Shown piece by piece: positions 28,278-36,422 of a stretch of DNA of 57,521 bases. Both the position numbers and the translations under genes were made by a program. The stretch comes from Deltaproteobacteria bacterium (lineage in GTDB: Bacteria; Desulfobacterota; Syntrophia; Syntrophales; UBA2210). Positions within the stretch are counted from its first letter, which is position 1, and each line of letters begins with the position of its first letter. Below the pieces are notes generated by a model that was not told the DNA's origin, did not search any database, and worked only from the letters and a program-made list of their open reading frames with translations. The stretch is from NCBI GenBank assembly GCA_016933965.1, contig JAFGTS010000007.1, forward strand, positions 1 through 57,521, written 5' to 3'.

Positions 28278-29123
28278 TTAATATTCCATTCTATTCACAT
28301 AGTCTCTCAGCGCTATCTGCCAGAAACGCATGGTCTTCCCCGTCGCCTCAATGAATTTTCTGCAGCTCAGGATCGAGTACCGGGGCCGCATGGCCTTTCG
28401 TGTCAGGTCCTTCGATTCGATCGGTATGATCCGGGCATCCGCCTGTTCTCGATATTCAAGGATCTTGAGGGCGAATTCATACCAGCTGCATGAACCTCTG
28501 TTCGTCACATGGAAGGTACCTCGAAAATCCCCTTCTATCAATTCCTGCACGGCACCGGCCAGATCAAAGGCATAGGTCGGTGAACCGAACTGGTCGGCAA
28601 CGACGGTCAGCTCTCCGCCTCCTTTGGCCTTTTCGGCGACCGCCTTGACGAAATTATTCCCTCCCTTTCCAAAGAGCCACGATGTGCGTACCAGAAGAAA
28701 GTCGCCCGCCTCTTTTTTCAGATATATTTCTCCCTGGAGCTTGGACCGCCCGTAACTGTTGATAGGATTACAGATGTGGTCTTCATCGTAAGGCCTGTCG
28801 GCGGTTCCGTCGAAGACATAATCGGTGCTGAAATGAACTATCTTTATCCCTCTTTCACGGCAGAGCGCCGCCACGTGCCGGACACCCTCGGCATTGACGG
28901 CGAAACAATCATCCTCGCGGTCCTCGCAACCATCAACGTCTGTAACGGCGGCAGCGTTGATAACAACATCAGGATCGGTGCTCTCGATAGCATCACGGCA
29001 GTCATCCCGGAGGGAAATATCGAACTCATCGATATCCCTGCCCTCCATTTCATGACGCCTGCCCAGGCGCGACATGATTTCGCCGCCGAGCATCCCCTTG
29101 TGACCCAGTACCAGAATCTTCAT
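28278..29123 (-). CDS. rfbD: dTDP-4-dehydrorhamnose reductase
   Basis: A 281-residue short-chain dehydrogenase of the RmlD family, which makes dTDP-L-rhamnose for surface polysaccharide. NAD(P) motif GHKGMLGG (8-15), INAAAVTDVDGCE, STDYVFDG and the catalytic YGRSK (Tyr-x3-Lys) are present, with RTSWLFG behind. AAAGGA lies before the ATG. No rfbA, B or C is adjacent. Confidence 0.93.
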   Translation of the reverse strand: MKILVLGHKGMLGGEIMSRLGRRHEMEGRDIDEFDISLRDDCRDAIESTDPDVVINAAAVTDVDGCEDREDDCFAVNAEGVRHVAALCRERGIKIVHFSTDYVFDGTADRPYDEDHICNPINSYGRSKLQGEIYLKKEAGDFLLVRTSWLFGKGGNNFVKAVAEKAKGGGELTVVADQFGSPTYAFDLAGAVQELIEGDFRGTFHVTNRGSCSWYEFALKILEYREQADARIIPIESKDLTRKAMRPRYSILSCRKFIEATGKTMRFWQIALRDYVNRMEY

Positions 29124-29200
29124 ATCCGTCCTTTCGGGCTTGATGAAAAAGATGAATTCAGTAACATGCCGTCTCGTGAAGCGTGAGGCGAGAAACGTTG

Positions 29201-29941
29201 TCAGTACTTGACCTCCTTCAGGCAGAGACCCTGCGGCGGCGCCGTCGGACCCGCCAGGGTGCGGTCCCGTCGCTCCAATAACGCATGAAATTCATCGATG
29301 GCCATCTTCTTCTTTCCCACGTCGACAAGGGTCCCCACGATATTTCTCACCATGTGGCGCAGAAAGCCGTCGGCTTCGATCAGAATTTCAATGCATTCCG
29401 GATCGGTACGATCGATCCGGGCGAACAGGATGTTTCTGACTCCCGTCTTTACATCGCTGCCGGCAGCCTGGAAAGATGCGAAATCATGACGTCCCTCCAG
29501 AAACCGCAAGCCCTGTTTCATGAGATCAATATCAAGCGGTTCGCGAACATGCCATGCAAGGTTCCTCAGGAGGGGGGAACGAACTTGACCGTTCATGATC
29601 CGATAGAGGTACACCTTGCTTTTCGCGTCGTAACGGGCGTGAAATGAAGGCTCCACGTCGCATACCTCCCGCACGACTATGTCTGCCGGCAGAAGGCTGT
29701 TCAGGCCCTTGAGCAGACCTGTTGTCCCAATGAGGCTTTCTGTCTGAAAGTTCGCCGTCTGACCGAGAGCATGAACCCCGGCATCGGTCCTGCCCGATCC
29801 GGTCAAACGGACCCGCTGCTGGGTGACCATGGCGATGGTCTCCTCCAGCACCTCCTGAACGCTGGTCCCGTTGGGCTGCCGCTGCCAGCCGCAATAGCGG
29901 CTGCCATCATACTCGATGATCAACTTGATGTTTCTCATCAT
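29201..29941 (-). CDS. truA: tRNA pseudouridine synthase A
   Basis: A 246-residue enzyme that converts U38-U40 of many tRNAs to pseudouridine. The catalytic aspartate is Asp53 in GSGRTDAGVHA. FHARYDAKSKVYLY and GFLRHMVRNIVGTL are family motifs. Two ATGs are adjacent at 29941 and 29938; no clear ribosome binding site is seen. It lies downstream of pgk, separated by a long perfect inverted repeat. Confidence 0.96.
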   Translation of the reverse strand: MMRNIKLIIEYDGSRYCGWQRQPNGTSVQEVLEETIAMVTQQRVRLTGSGRTDAGVHALGQTANFQTESLIGTTGLLKGLNSLLPADIVVREVCDVEPSFHARYDAKSKVYLYRIMNGQVRSPLLRNLAWHVREPLDIDLMKQGLRFLEGRHDFASFQAAGSDVKTGVRNILFARIDRTDPECIEILIEADGFLRHMVRNIVGTLVDVGKKKMAIDEFHALLERRDRTLAGPTAPPQGLCLKEVKY

Positions 29942-29959
29942 GCAGGTTCGCTCAAATTA

Positions 29960-29994
29960 CATGAGGGTTAACCGTTTGACGGTTAACCCTCATG
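29960..29994. repeat. Perfect 15-bp inverted repeat between pgk and truA
   Basis: CATGAGGGTTAACCG, a 5-nt loop TTTGA, then CGGTTAACCCTCATG. On the minus strand it follows pgk by 38 nt and precedes truA by 18 nt. No T-run follows it, so an intrinsic terminator is uncertain; an operator or RNA stabiliser is as likely. Confidence 0.75.
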
Positions 29995-30032
29995 AGAGAT
30001 CCCGACGGAACTATGATGACGGCAGACCTTTT

Positions 30033-31235
30033 TCAGTTTCCCGTCTCTCGGTCATCACAATCTTCGAGGGCCTGGATCGCCGGCAAGGGCTTCCCTTCCA
30101 GAAGTTCGAGAAAGGCACCGCCCCCCGTCGATATGTATGAAATGTTGTCCGTTTCACCGGCTCGATGGATGGCAACATCAGTATCACCTCCACCGACGAT
30201 TGTCAATGCATGGGAATCAGCCACGCGATGCACCATCGCATAGGTCCCCCTGCTGAAGGCATCTATTTCGAAAACTCCCAGCGGGCCGTTCCAGATGACG
30301 GTCCTGGCATTGCTGATGACCTCTGAAAAAAGTCTGATCGACGCGGGACCGATGTCGAGCCCCATCCAGTTCGGGATCATTTCCTGAACGGGGACGATCT
30401 TTGTCACCGCCGCCTTGTCGATCTTCTGGGCGATCACGCAGTCCACGGGAAGATAGAACTTTATGCCCGACTCGTTCACCGTTCTCAGTATCTTCTGAGC
30501 TATTTCAAGCTGGCTGTCGTCGACGAGAGAACTCCCCACTTCCACACCGAGAGACTTCATGAAGGTAAAGGCCATGCCCCCGCCGACAATGATTTTATCG
30601 GCGATCTTCACCAGGTTTATCAAGGCTGCCAGTTTGTCGGACACTTTGGATCCACCGATGATGGCCACCAGGGGACGGTATGGGTTTTCCATGGCGTTCT
30701 TGAAATAGTTCAATTCCCTCTTCATAAGGAACCCGGCGCAGCATGTCTCGACATACTTGCAGATCCCGACGTTGGAGGCATGACTGCGGTGAGCGTTGCC
30801 GAAGGCGTCATCCACATACACATCGGCATAGCTTGCAAGGGTTCTCGCGAAATTGTCGTCATTCTCCGTCTCCCCCTTGTGGAACCGGAGATTTTCGAGA
30901 AATACGATGGAACCCGGGTTCATATTGTTCACCAGGTAAGAGATGTCTTCACCGACACAGTCCCGTTCCAGAATGATCTCCTTGTTGAGAAAACGTGACA
31001 ACCGTCGTGCCACGGGTGTCAGTCGCAGGCTTTCCACGACCTTTCCCTTCGGCCTGCCAAGGTGGGAAACGATGATGATCTTCGCATGCTCGTCAAGGGC
31101 ATAATTGATGGTCGGCAGGGCCGCCCGGATCCGTCGATCGTCGGCGATAGTCAGGTTCTCATCGAGAGGAACATTGAAATCGAATCTGCACAGAAGGCGC
31201 TTTTCATTGATATCCACTTCATTTATGAATCTCAT
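30033..31235 (-). CDS. pgk: Phosphoglycerate kinase
   Basis: A 400-residue glycolytic kinase. Motifs: RFDFNVPLD near the N-terminus, SHLGRPKG, ENLRFHKGE, DDAFGNAHR, the nucleotide site IGGSKVSDKL, NGPLGVFE and GGGDTDVA. Of two in-frame ATGs, 31235 has AGGAG with 6-nt spacing and 31241 has none, so 31235 is chosen. No gap gene is adjacent. Confidence 0.97.
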   Translation of the reverse strand: MRFINEVDINEKRLLCRFDFNVPLDENLTIADDRRIRAALPTINYALDEHAKIIIVSHLGRPKGKVVESLRLTPVARRLSRFLNKEIILERDCVGEDISYLVNNMNPGSIVFLENLRFHKGETENDDNFARTLASYADVYVDDAFGNAHRSHASNVGICKYVETCCAGFLMKRELNYFKNAMENPYRPLVAIIGGSKVSDKLAALINLVKIADKIIVGGGMAFTFMKSLGVEVGSSLVDDSQLEIAQKILRTVNESGIKFYLPVDCVIAQKIDKAAVTKIVPVQEMIPNWMGLDIGPASIRLFSEVISNARTVIWNGPLGVFEIDAFSRGTYAMVHRVADSHALTIVGGGDTDVAIHRAGETDNISYISTGGGAFLELLEGKPLPAIQALEDCDDRETGN

Positions 31236-31497
31236 AACCATCTCCTCACTCCGGATTGCGGTCGGTATCGGACTGAAGAAGCTTCCGGTGAAACCGAAAA
31301 GAGCGATGGAATCACCGATTGCCGGGACAGTTCAGCGAAAGCCCGGACCGACTGTTCGTGCTGGATGACCGGCGCGATTGTGATATATATGAGAGAACGG
31401 ATTAGGTCAAGACGGAATTCTTGTGTTGAATTTACAATAAAATCCGTGATATTTAAGCAAAAATTTTGTCTATAGCGTGAAGAAAGGGACGGGATGC

Positions 31498-33051
31498 ATG
31501 ATGACCACCGCCGACAAGATCAAGGCCTTTGAAAAGGAGCGCGACCGCCTCATGACCATGGGTGGCGACGCCATGATAGAAAAGCAGCACCGTCTTGGTA
31601 AATTGACCGCCCGGGAGAGAACGGACCTCCTTTTCGACGAGGGTTCCTTCCAGGAAGTGCAGCTCTTCGTAAAGCACCGCGCGAACCTCTTCGGATTGGC
31701 GGACAAGGAGATCAAGGGAGACGGGATCGTTACCGGCTTCGGGAAGGTCAATGGCAGGACCGTCTTTGTCGCCTCTCAGGACTTCACCAGTTCCGGCGGA
31801 AGTCTCGGTGAAATGCACGCAAAAAAGATCTGGAAGATCATGGACATGGCCATAGACGCCAGGAAACCGATCGTCTTTCTTAACGATTCGGGCGGTGTTC
31901 GAATCCAGGAAGGGGTACCCGCCCTCGATGGCGGCGGTGGCATATTCTTCAGAAAGGTGAAGGCCTCGGGCTATATCCCCCAGATCGCCGCCATAATGGG
32001 TCCCACGGCTGGCGTCGCCGTTTATTCCCCCGCTCTCACCGATTGGGTGTTCATGGTCAAGGGAAGCAGTTACATGTATATCACCGGACCGGAAGTGGTA
32101 AAGACGGTGATCGGTGAGACCGTGACCCACGAAGAGCTCGGAGGAGCCATGGTCCACGCGACGAAGAGCGGCGTCTGCCACTTCGCCACCGAAAGCGACC
32201 GGGACTGCATTGAAAAAATAAAGACCATCCTGTCCTACCTGCCTGACAGTTGCCACAGCCCGCTTCCGGCGGTGAATTGTTCGGACAGCCCCGACAGGGA
32301 GTGCCCGGAACTTGATGACATCATCCCCGACAGACCTTCGCGCACCTACGACATGAAAAAGATCATCAGGGCGATCGCCGACGGCAATGAAATGTTCGAA
32401 CCCCACGAACTCTGGGCACGGAACATCATTGTCGGCTTTATCAGAATAATGGGTTCACCCGTCGGCGTTGTGGCGAACAATCCGCGCTATAACGCGGGAG
32501 TGCTCGACATCGATGCGTCCGACAAGGCATCACGCTTCATCCGGTTCTGCGATTCGTTCAATATCCCCATCATTACCTTCGCCGATGTCCCCGGGTATAT
32601 GCCGGGCACCGAACAGGAATGGTCCGGTATCATCACTCACGGGGCGAAATTGCTCTATTCATATTCAGAAGCAACGATACCGAAGATCACCGTTGTCGTC
32701 AGGAAGGATTACGGCGGGGCATACATCGGCATGTGCAGCAAGAATCTGGGGGCGGATTACGTCATGGCCTGGCCGTCGGCCGAAATGGCCGTCCTCGGCG
32801 CTGAGGCCGCCTGTAGTATCATTTACCGGAGAGAGATCGCCGAAGCCGCCGATCCGGATGCACGGAGGCGGGAATTGATCGAGGAATTCGAGAAGCAGTT
32901 CTATAACCCCTATTTCGCCGCCAACATGGCAAGCATAGAAGAGATCATCGCACCCCGGGAAACACGGAAACGGATCGTCGTTCTTCTTGAAACGTTCAAG
33001 GACAAGGCGGAGAAAATGCTGCCGAAGAAACACAGCAATATTCCCCTCTGA
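31498..33051 (+). CDS. Acyl-CoA carboxylase, carboxyltransferase subunit
   Basis: A 517-residue subunit of the propionyl/methylmalonyl-CoA carboxylase type, which moves carboxyl from biotin to an acyl-CoA (or the reverse). N-terminal RLGKLTARERTDLLFD, the oxyanion segments GGGGIFFRKVKASG and FADVPGYMPG, and RKDYGGAYIGMCSK are family features. AAAGGG precedes the ATG at 31498; the GTG at 31477 has no site. No biotin carboxylase, carrier or decarboxylase beta subunit lies nearby, so partners must be elsewhere. The substrate cannot be told from sequence. A GTAATCC array begins 4 bp after its stop. Confidence 0.93.
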   Translation: MMTTADKIKAFEKERDRLMTMGGDAMIEKQHRLGKLTARERTDLLFDEGSFQEVQLFVKHRANLFGLADKEIKGDGIVTGFGKVNGRTVFVASQDFTSSGGSLGEMHAKKIWKIMDMAIDARKPIVFLNDSGGVRIQEGVPALDGGGGIFFRKVKASGYIPQIAAIMGPTAGVAVYSPALTDWVFMVKGSSYMYITGPEVVKTVIGETVTHEELGGAMVHATKSGVCHFATESDRDCIEKIKTILSYLPDSCHSPLPAVNCSDSPDRECPELDDIIPDRPSRTYDMKKIIRAIADGNEMFEPHELWARNIIVGFIRIMGSPVGVVANNPRYNAGVLDIDASDKASRFIRFCDSFNIPIITFADVPGYMPGTEQEWSGIITHGAKLLYSYSEATIPKITVVVRKDYGGAYIGMCSKNLGADYVMAWPSAEMAVLGAEAACSIIYRREIAEAADPDARRRELIEEFEKQFYNPYFAANMASIEEIIAPRETRKRIVVLLETFKDKAEKMLPKKHSNIPL

Positions 33052-33054
33052 GGA

Positions 33055-33140
33055 ATCGTAATTCGGGATTCGTGATCCGTAATCCGTAATCCGTTAATCC
33101 CTTAATCCGTAATCCGTTAATCCGTAATCCCTTAATCCCC
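33055..33140 (-). repeat. GGATTAC/GGATTAA array in the convergent gap, overlapping ispDF
   Basis: Read on the minus strand it is GGATTAAGG, GATTACGGATTAACGG and similar 7-8 bp units. It fills the 42-bp gap and runs 45 bp into the ispDF reading frame. Confidence 0.9.
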
Positions 33141-34350
33141 AGGTCTTCTCCAGCGTCACAACCGCCATGGCGGCGATCCCCTCGCCGCGACCGATGAATC
33201 CCATGCCTTCGTTCGTCTTCGCCTTCACGTTGACGGCTTTTTCCGGTATCCCCAGTATGGACGCCGTCGATCTCGTTATTGCATCACGGTACGTTGCGAG
33301 TTTCGGGTGTTCAAGGATTATCGTGGCATCAACATTGCTCACCCGGAATTTACCGGCATGGACCATGTCACAGATCTCGGAGAGAAGGTTCCTGCTTCTG
33401 ATGTTCCGGTAACGGGGGTCGCTGTCCGGAAAGTGCCGTCCCAGGTCTCCGGCTCCCAGTGCCCCGAGGATCGCGTCCCCGATGGCATGGAGAAGAACAT
33501 CGGCGTCGGAATGTCCCAGAAGACCCTTATCGTGAGGTATCTCCACTCCGCCGAGATACAACGGGCGCCCTTCCACAAAACGGTGGCTGTCATAACCGAA
33601 CCCGGTCTTCATGCTCCAAACTCCTGAATATCGCCCCACGGCATCACCTTCCCCCGGTTCCCCGTCCTCGGCTTCGGCAAGAAGCCCCGCCAGCAGAAGA
33701 TCGTCCTCCGTGGTGATCTTTATATTTCGGTATGATCCTTCCATGACCCTGACCGGGTGTCCCATGCGTTCCACAAGTCCGGCGTCATCGGTCCCGTAGA
33801 ATCCATCCTGGTAAGCTTTTCGGTATGCCTCGGCGAGTATTTCCCTTTGAAAGGCCTGCGGCGTTTGAATGAATCGAAGGGTTTCCCTGTCCGGTGTATC
33901 CAGTACCACCCCCCCGGTACCGACGGCCTTGACCGTATCACGGACCGGAACCGCCAAAGCGGCTGCACCGAAGCGGACCGCCTCCGCTATTACCTGTTCG
34001 ATAAGGGCAACATCCACGAATGGACGGACCCCGTCATGGATCACAACGATATCGGCCTCGTCACCAACGGCACCGAGCCCGTTTCTGACCGAATCCTGCC
34101 GCGCCGCTCCCCCCGCCACCACATCGATGACCTTCGTCCTGGGCTGCACTCCGACGATGGAGTGCCGGACGTGCTCCATATCACCCTTCGGCACGACGAG
34201 CACGATACGGGTTACCGATGATGCCTGCTCGAAACGGCTGATCGTCCGTGAAAGTACCGGCATTCCCCCCAGGTTGATAAACTGCTTCGGCACCGGTGTG
34301 TTCATTCGCTTGCCTGAACCACCGGCAACGATTATTGCAACGGTCCTCAT
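33094..34350 (-). CDS. ispDF: Bifunctional 2-C-methyl-D-erythritol 4-phosphate cytidylyltransferase / 2,4-cyclodiphosphate synthase
   Basis: A 418-residue fusion for two non-consecutive steps of the MEP isoprenoid pathway. Residues 1 to about 240 are IspD: IIVAGGSGKRM, PKQFINLGG, VIHDGVRPFV. Residues from about 250 are IspF: GFGYDSHRF with the metal-binding D-x-H, GHSDADVLLHAIGDAILG, FPDSDPRYRN and KAKTNEGMGFIGRGEGI. The final 14 residues (GLRDYGLTDYGLRD) are encoded by the tandem array and are not part of the family. The upstream gene is the PIN/TRAM protein, as in other Deltaproteobacteria. Confidence 0.96.
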   Translation of the reverse strand: MRTVAIIVAGGSGKRMNTPVPKQFINLGGMPVLSRTISRFEQASSVTRIVLVVPKGDMEHVRHSIVGVQPRTKVIDVVAGGAARQDSVRNGLGAVGDEADIVVIHDGVRPFVDVALIEQVIAEAVRFGAAALAVPVRDTVKAVGTGGVVLDTPDRETLRFIQTPQAFQREILAEAYRKAYQDGFYGTDDAGLVERMGHPVRVMEGSYRNIKITTEDDLLLAGLLAEAEDGEPGEGDAVGRYSGVWSMKTGFGYDSHRFVEGRPLYLGGVEIPHDKGLLGHSDADVLLHAIGDAILGALGAGDLGRHFPDSDPRYRNIRSRNLLSEICDMVHAGKFRVSNVDATIILEHPKLATYRDAITRSTASILGIPEKAVNVKAKTNEGMGFIGRGEGIAAMAVVTLEKTWGLRDYGLTDYGLRD

Positions 34351-34400
34351 TTCATCGGCCTCCGCCGCGGCGGTTCACCCGGGTGTTCTTTTCCGAATGA

Positions 34401-34433
34401 TAAAATGCCCGGGACCGCCGAAGCATCCCGGGC
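34401..34433 (-). terminator. Hairpin between the PIN/TRAM gene and ispDF
   Basis: GCCCGGGA (34407-34414) and TCCCGGGC (34426-34433) are perfect 8-bp arms. On the minus strand they are followed by ATTTTA. The T-tract is short, so it may only attenuate transcription into ispDF. Confidence 0.5.
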
Positions 34434-34461
34434 GTCACTGTGTCAAACGGAGCAGGAAGAC

Positions 34462-35469
34462 CTACGGTACGACATCCTTCATGTCCGTGAATATCATCCG
34501 CCCTGCCGTTGTCTGCAGAACACTCGTAACGGTTACCTGAACGTTCTTTCCCTGATGACGGATCCCGTTATCGACGATGACCATCGTTCCATCATCGAGA
34601 TAGGCGACTCCCTGTCCCTGTTCCTTGCCTTCCTTTATTACCTTGACGACCATCGTCTCACCCGGCAGGACGACGGGTTTCAGGGCGTTCGCGAGCTCGT
34701 TGACGTTGAGAATTTTTATTCCCTGCAGTTCGGCTATCTTATTGAGATTGTAATCATTGGTTACAATCTTCCCCTCCTGACGTTTCGCCAGCTCCACGAG
34801 CTTTGCATCGACCCCCTTGAGCTTCGGGAAATCGATATCGACGATTTCGACATCTATTCCCGGGATTTTCTGCATCCGGTTGAGAATGTCCAGGCCTCTT
34901 CTCCCCCGCGACCGTTTCATGTGGTCCGATGAATCGGCTATCTGCTGCAGCTCATCAAGCACGAACCTGGGAACGACCAGGCTTCCCTCGATAAAACCCG
35001 TATCACAGATATCGGCCAGGCGACCGTCAATGATGACGCTGGTGTCAAGGATCCTGCATTTGTTGCATTCGTCTTCGGTTTCATGGGAACCGAGAACGGC
35101 TATGTTCAGCTCTTCAGTTTTCTTTGCACCGAGAAACAGACCGAGATACCCGAAAATAAAGATGAACAGAAGGTAGAGATACTCCCAGGGAATGATCGTC
35201 CGGCTTTGAATTTCCGGGATAAGCTGAAGACCGTATACGAGAAGAAACGTGATGAGAAATCCCGTTATCAGCCCGAGAGCCCCGCCGATAATGACCTTTA
35301 TCGACAGTTTCAGAATGGTTTTCTCAACTTCGATGACAAGAAGCGCCACGATGAGCCCTGCGACAATACCCAGCATGGCGGTGGGAGATCCATAATACTC
35401 AAGGGCGATAAAATAACCGCTGAGGGAACATGCTAAGATTAATAAAAGCCTGATAATAAATTGAAACAT
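34462..35469 (-). CDS. Membrane protein with PIN and TRAM domains (YacL type)
   Basis: A 335-residue protein. Residues 1-115 contain about four membrane segments. A PIN nuclease-fold domain follows: ILDTSVIIDGR, VLDELQQIAD, VTNDYNLNKIA give the acidic triad pattern. A TRAM RNA-binding domain ends the protein (GETMVVKVIKEGKEQGQGVAYLDDG region). The ATG at 35469 with GGAAGGGG upstream fits better than the ATG at 35487. It lies between carD and ispDF, the order known for this family. The function is unproven; a membrane-bound ribonuclease is the usual inference. Confidence 0.9.
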   Translation of the reverse strand: MFQFIIRLLLILACSLSGYFIALEYYGSPTAMLGIVAGLIVALLVIEVEKTILKLSIKVIIGGALGLITGFLITFLLVYGLQLIPEIQSRTIIPWEYLYLLFIFIFGYLGLFLGAKKTEELNIAVLGSHETEDECNKCRILDTSVIIDGRLADICDTGFIEGSLVVPRFVLDELQQIADSSDHMKRSRGRRGLDILNRMQKIPGIDVEIVDIDFPKLKGVDAKLVELAKRQEGKIVTNDYNLNKIAELQGIKILNVNELANALKPVVLPGETMVVKVIKEGKEQGQGVAYLDDGTMVIVDNGIRHQGKNVQVTVTSVLQTTAGRMIFTDMKDVVP

Positions 35470-35693
35470 TTTTCCCCTTCCTTTCATTTTTAATAATTTT
35501 CAAAGAACCGATGAATGTGCTGCAACCACAAGTAAGATAAGTTAATAATGAATGATGTCACCACAAAAATCAAAGATCGGTAATAAAAAAGGCCTGTTCC
35601 GTAAAAATTTCCACGGCTGTTGCATGCGCATCGGGAGGAAAAATGAGGATGATTCATGCATGCATCGCCATGATGAGGGGGAAAGCCCGGCAC

Positions 35694-35722
35694 CGCATGG
35701 GGACTTTTTACAAAAATGTCAA
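35694..35722 (-). promoter_or_regulatory. Promoter-like motif upstream of the PIN/TRAM gene
   Basis: Minus strand TTGACA (35717-35722), a 17-nt spacer ending AAAAGTCCC, then CATGCG (35694-35699). The -10 is poor, but the layout equals that at 19447-19475. The rest of the carD-PIN gap (35488-35693) shows no gene. Confidence 0.45.
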
Positions 35723-35734
35723 TGAATAAAGAGA

Positions 35735-36217
35735 TCAATTATTGAAAATAGCGCTGAGTTCCCGTTCGATCTTTCCTTCATCACTCTTGGTCGCAATGGA
35801 TATTTCCTTTACAAGGAGATTCTTCGCCGTATCCATCATCTTTCTTTCTCCGAAAGAAAGGTCCTTGTCACATTTGAGGGTCAGAAGGTCTCGGAGAACC
35901 CGCGCAATCTCGTACACGGAGCCTGTTTTTATCTTTTCCCAGTACTCCTTGTATCGCTTGTTCCAGGTCTGCTTATCGACGATAATATCTTTTTCTTTCA
36001 ATATCTCAAAGATCTTCGGTATTTCCTTTGCGGAAATGACTTCCCGTAATCCGACCGATTCGGCACCGTTCTGGGGGATCATGATCTTTGCGTTGTTTCC
36101 GAGGATCTTCATGACATAGAAATGCTGCTTGCTGCCCATTATCTCCTTGTTTTCGATAGCTTCTATGATCCCGACGCCGTGTGCCGGGTAGACAGCCATA
36201 TCACCAATCTTAAACAT
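35735..36217 (-). CDS. carD: CarD family transcriptional regulator
   Basis: A 160-residue protein. The N-terminal RNA-polymerase-interacting domain reads FKIGDMAVYPAHGVGII and is followed by a helical DNA-binding part with KTGSVYEIARVLRDL. CarD proteins bind the RNA polymerase beta subunit and stabilise open promoter complexes. Length is typical. It is first of carD-PIN/TRAM-ispDF, and divergent from the EF-G paralogue with an inverted repeat in the shared upstream region. Confidence 0.95.
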   Translation of the reverse strand: MFKIGDMAVYPAHGVGIIEAIENKEIMGSKQHFYVMKILGNNAKIMIPQNGAESVGLREVISAKEIPKIFEILKEKDIIVDKQTWNKRYKEYWEKIKTGSVYEIARVLRDLLTLKCDKDLSFGERKMMDTAKNLLVKEISIATKSDEGKIERELSAIFNN

Positions 36218-36231
36218 TCCCGTTTATGCTC

Positions 36232-36299
36232 CTCAGTGATTTAACGAACTATTACTCATACCATAATTAACCGTTTCAGTCAATTAAATCATCACTGAG
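36232..36299. promoter_or_regulatory. Inverted repeat in the carD / EF-G paralogue divergent region
   Basis: CTCAGTGATTTAA (36232-36244) and TTAAATCATCACTGAG (36284-36299) are inverted copies, one with 3 extra bases. They lie 14 nt upstream of the carD start. They may be binding sites of a regulator. Confidence 0.45.
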
Positions 36300-36422
36300 C
36301 AGGCATGAAAGGGAATTTTATCTTGACTTTGAAAATGGGAATATATTAAACATGCTGACTTATGAAATTTGACGGGCCTGTGCCGACGGGCCGCCCGAAC
36401 ATCACCGAGGGAAGGATCTTCA

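Noticed and set aside
36369-36422. TTG start of the EF-G paralogue
   Set aside because: The 18 extra residues match nothing in the family and the ATG at 36423 has GAAGGA.
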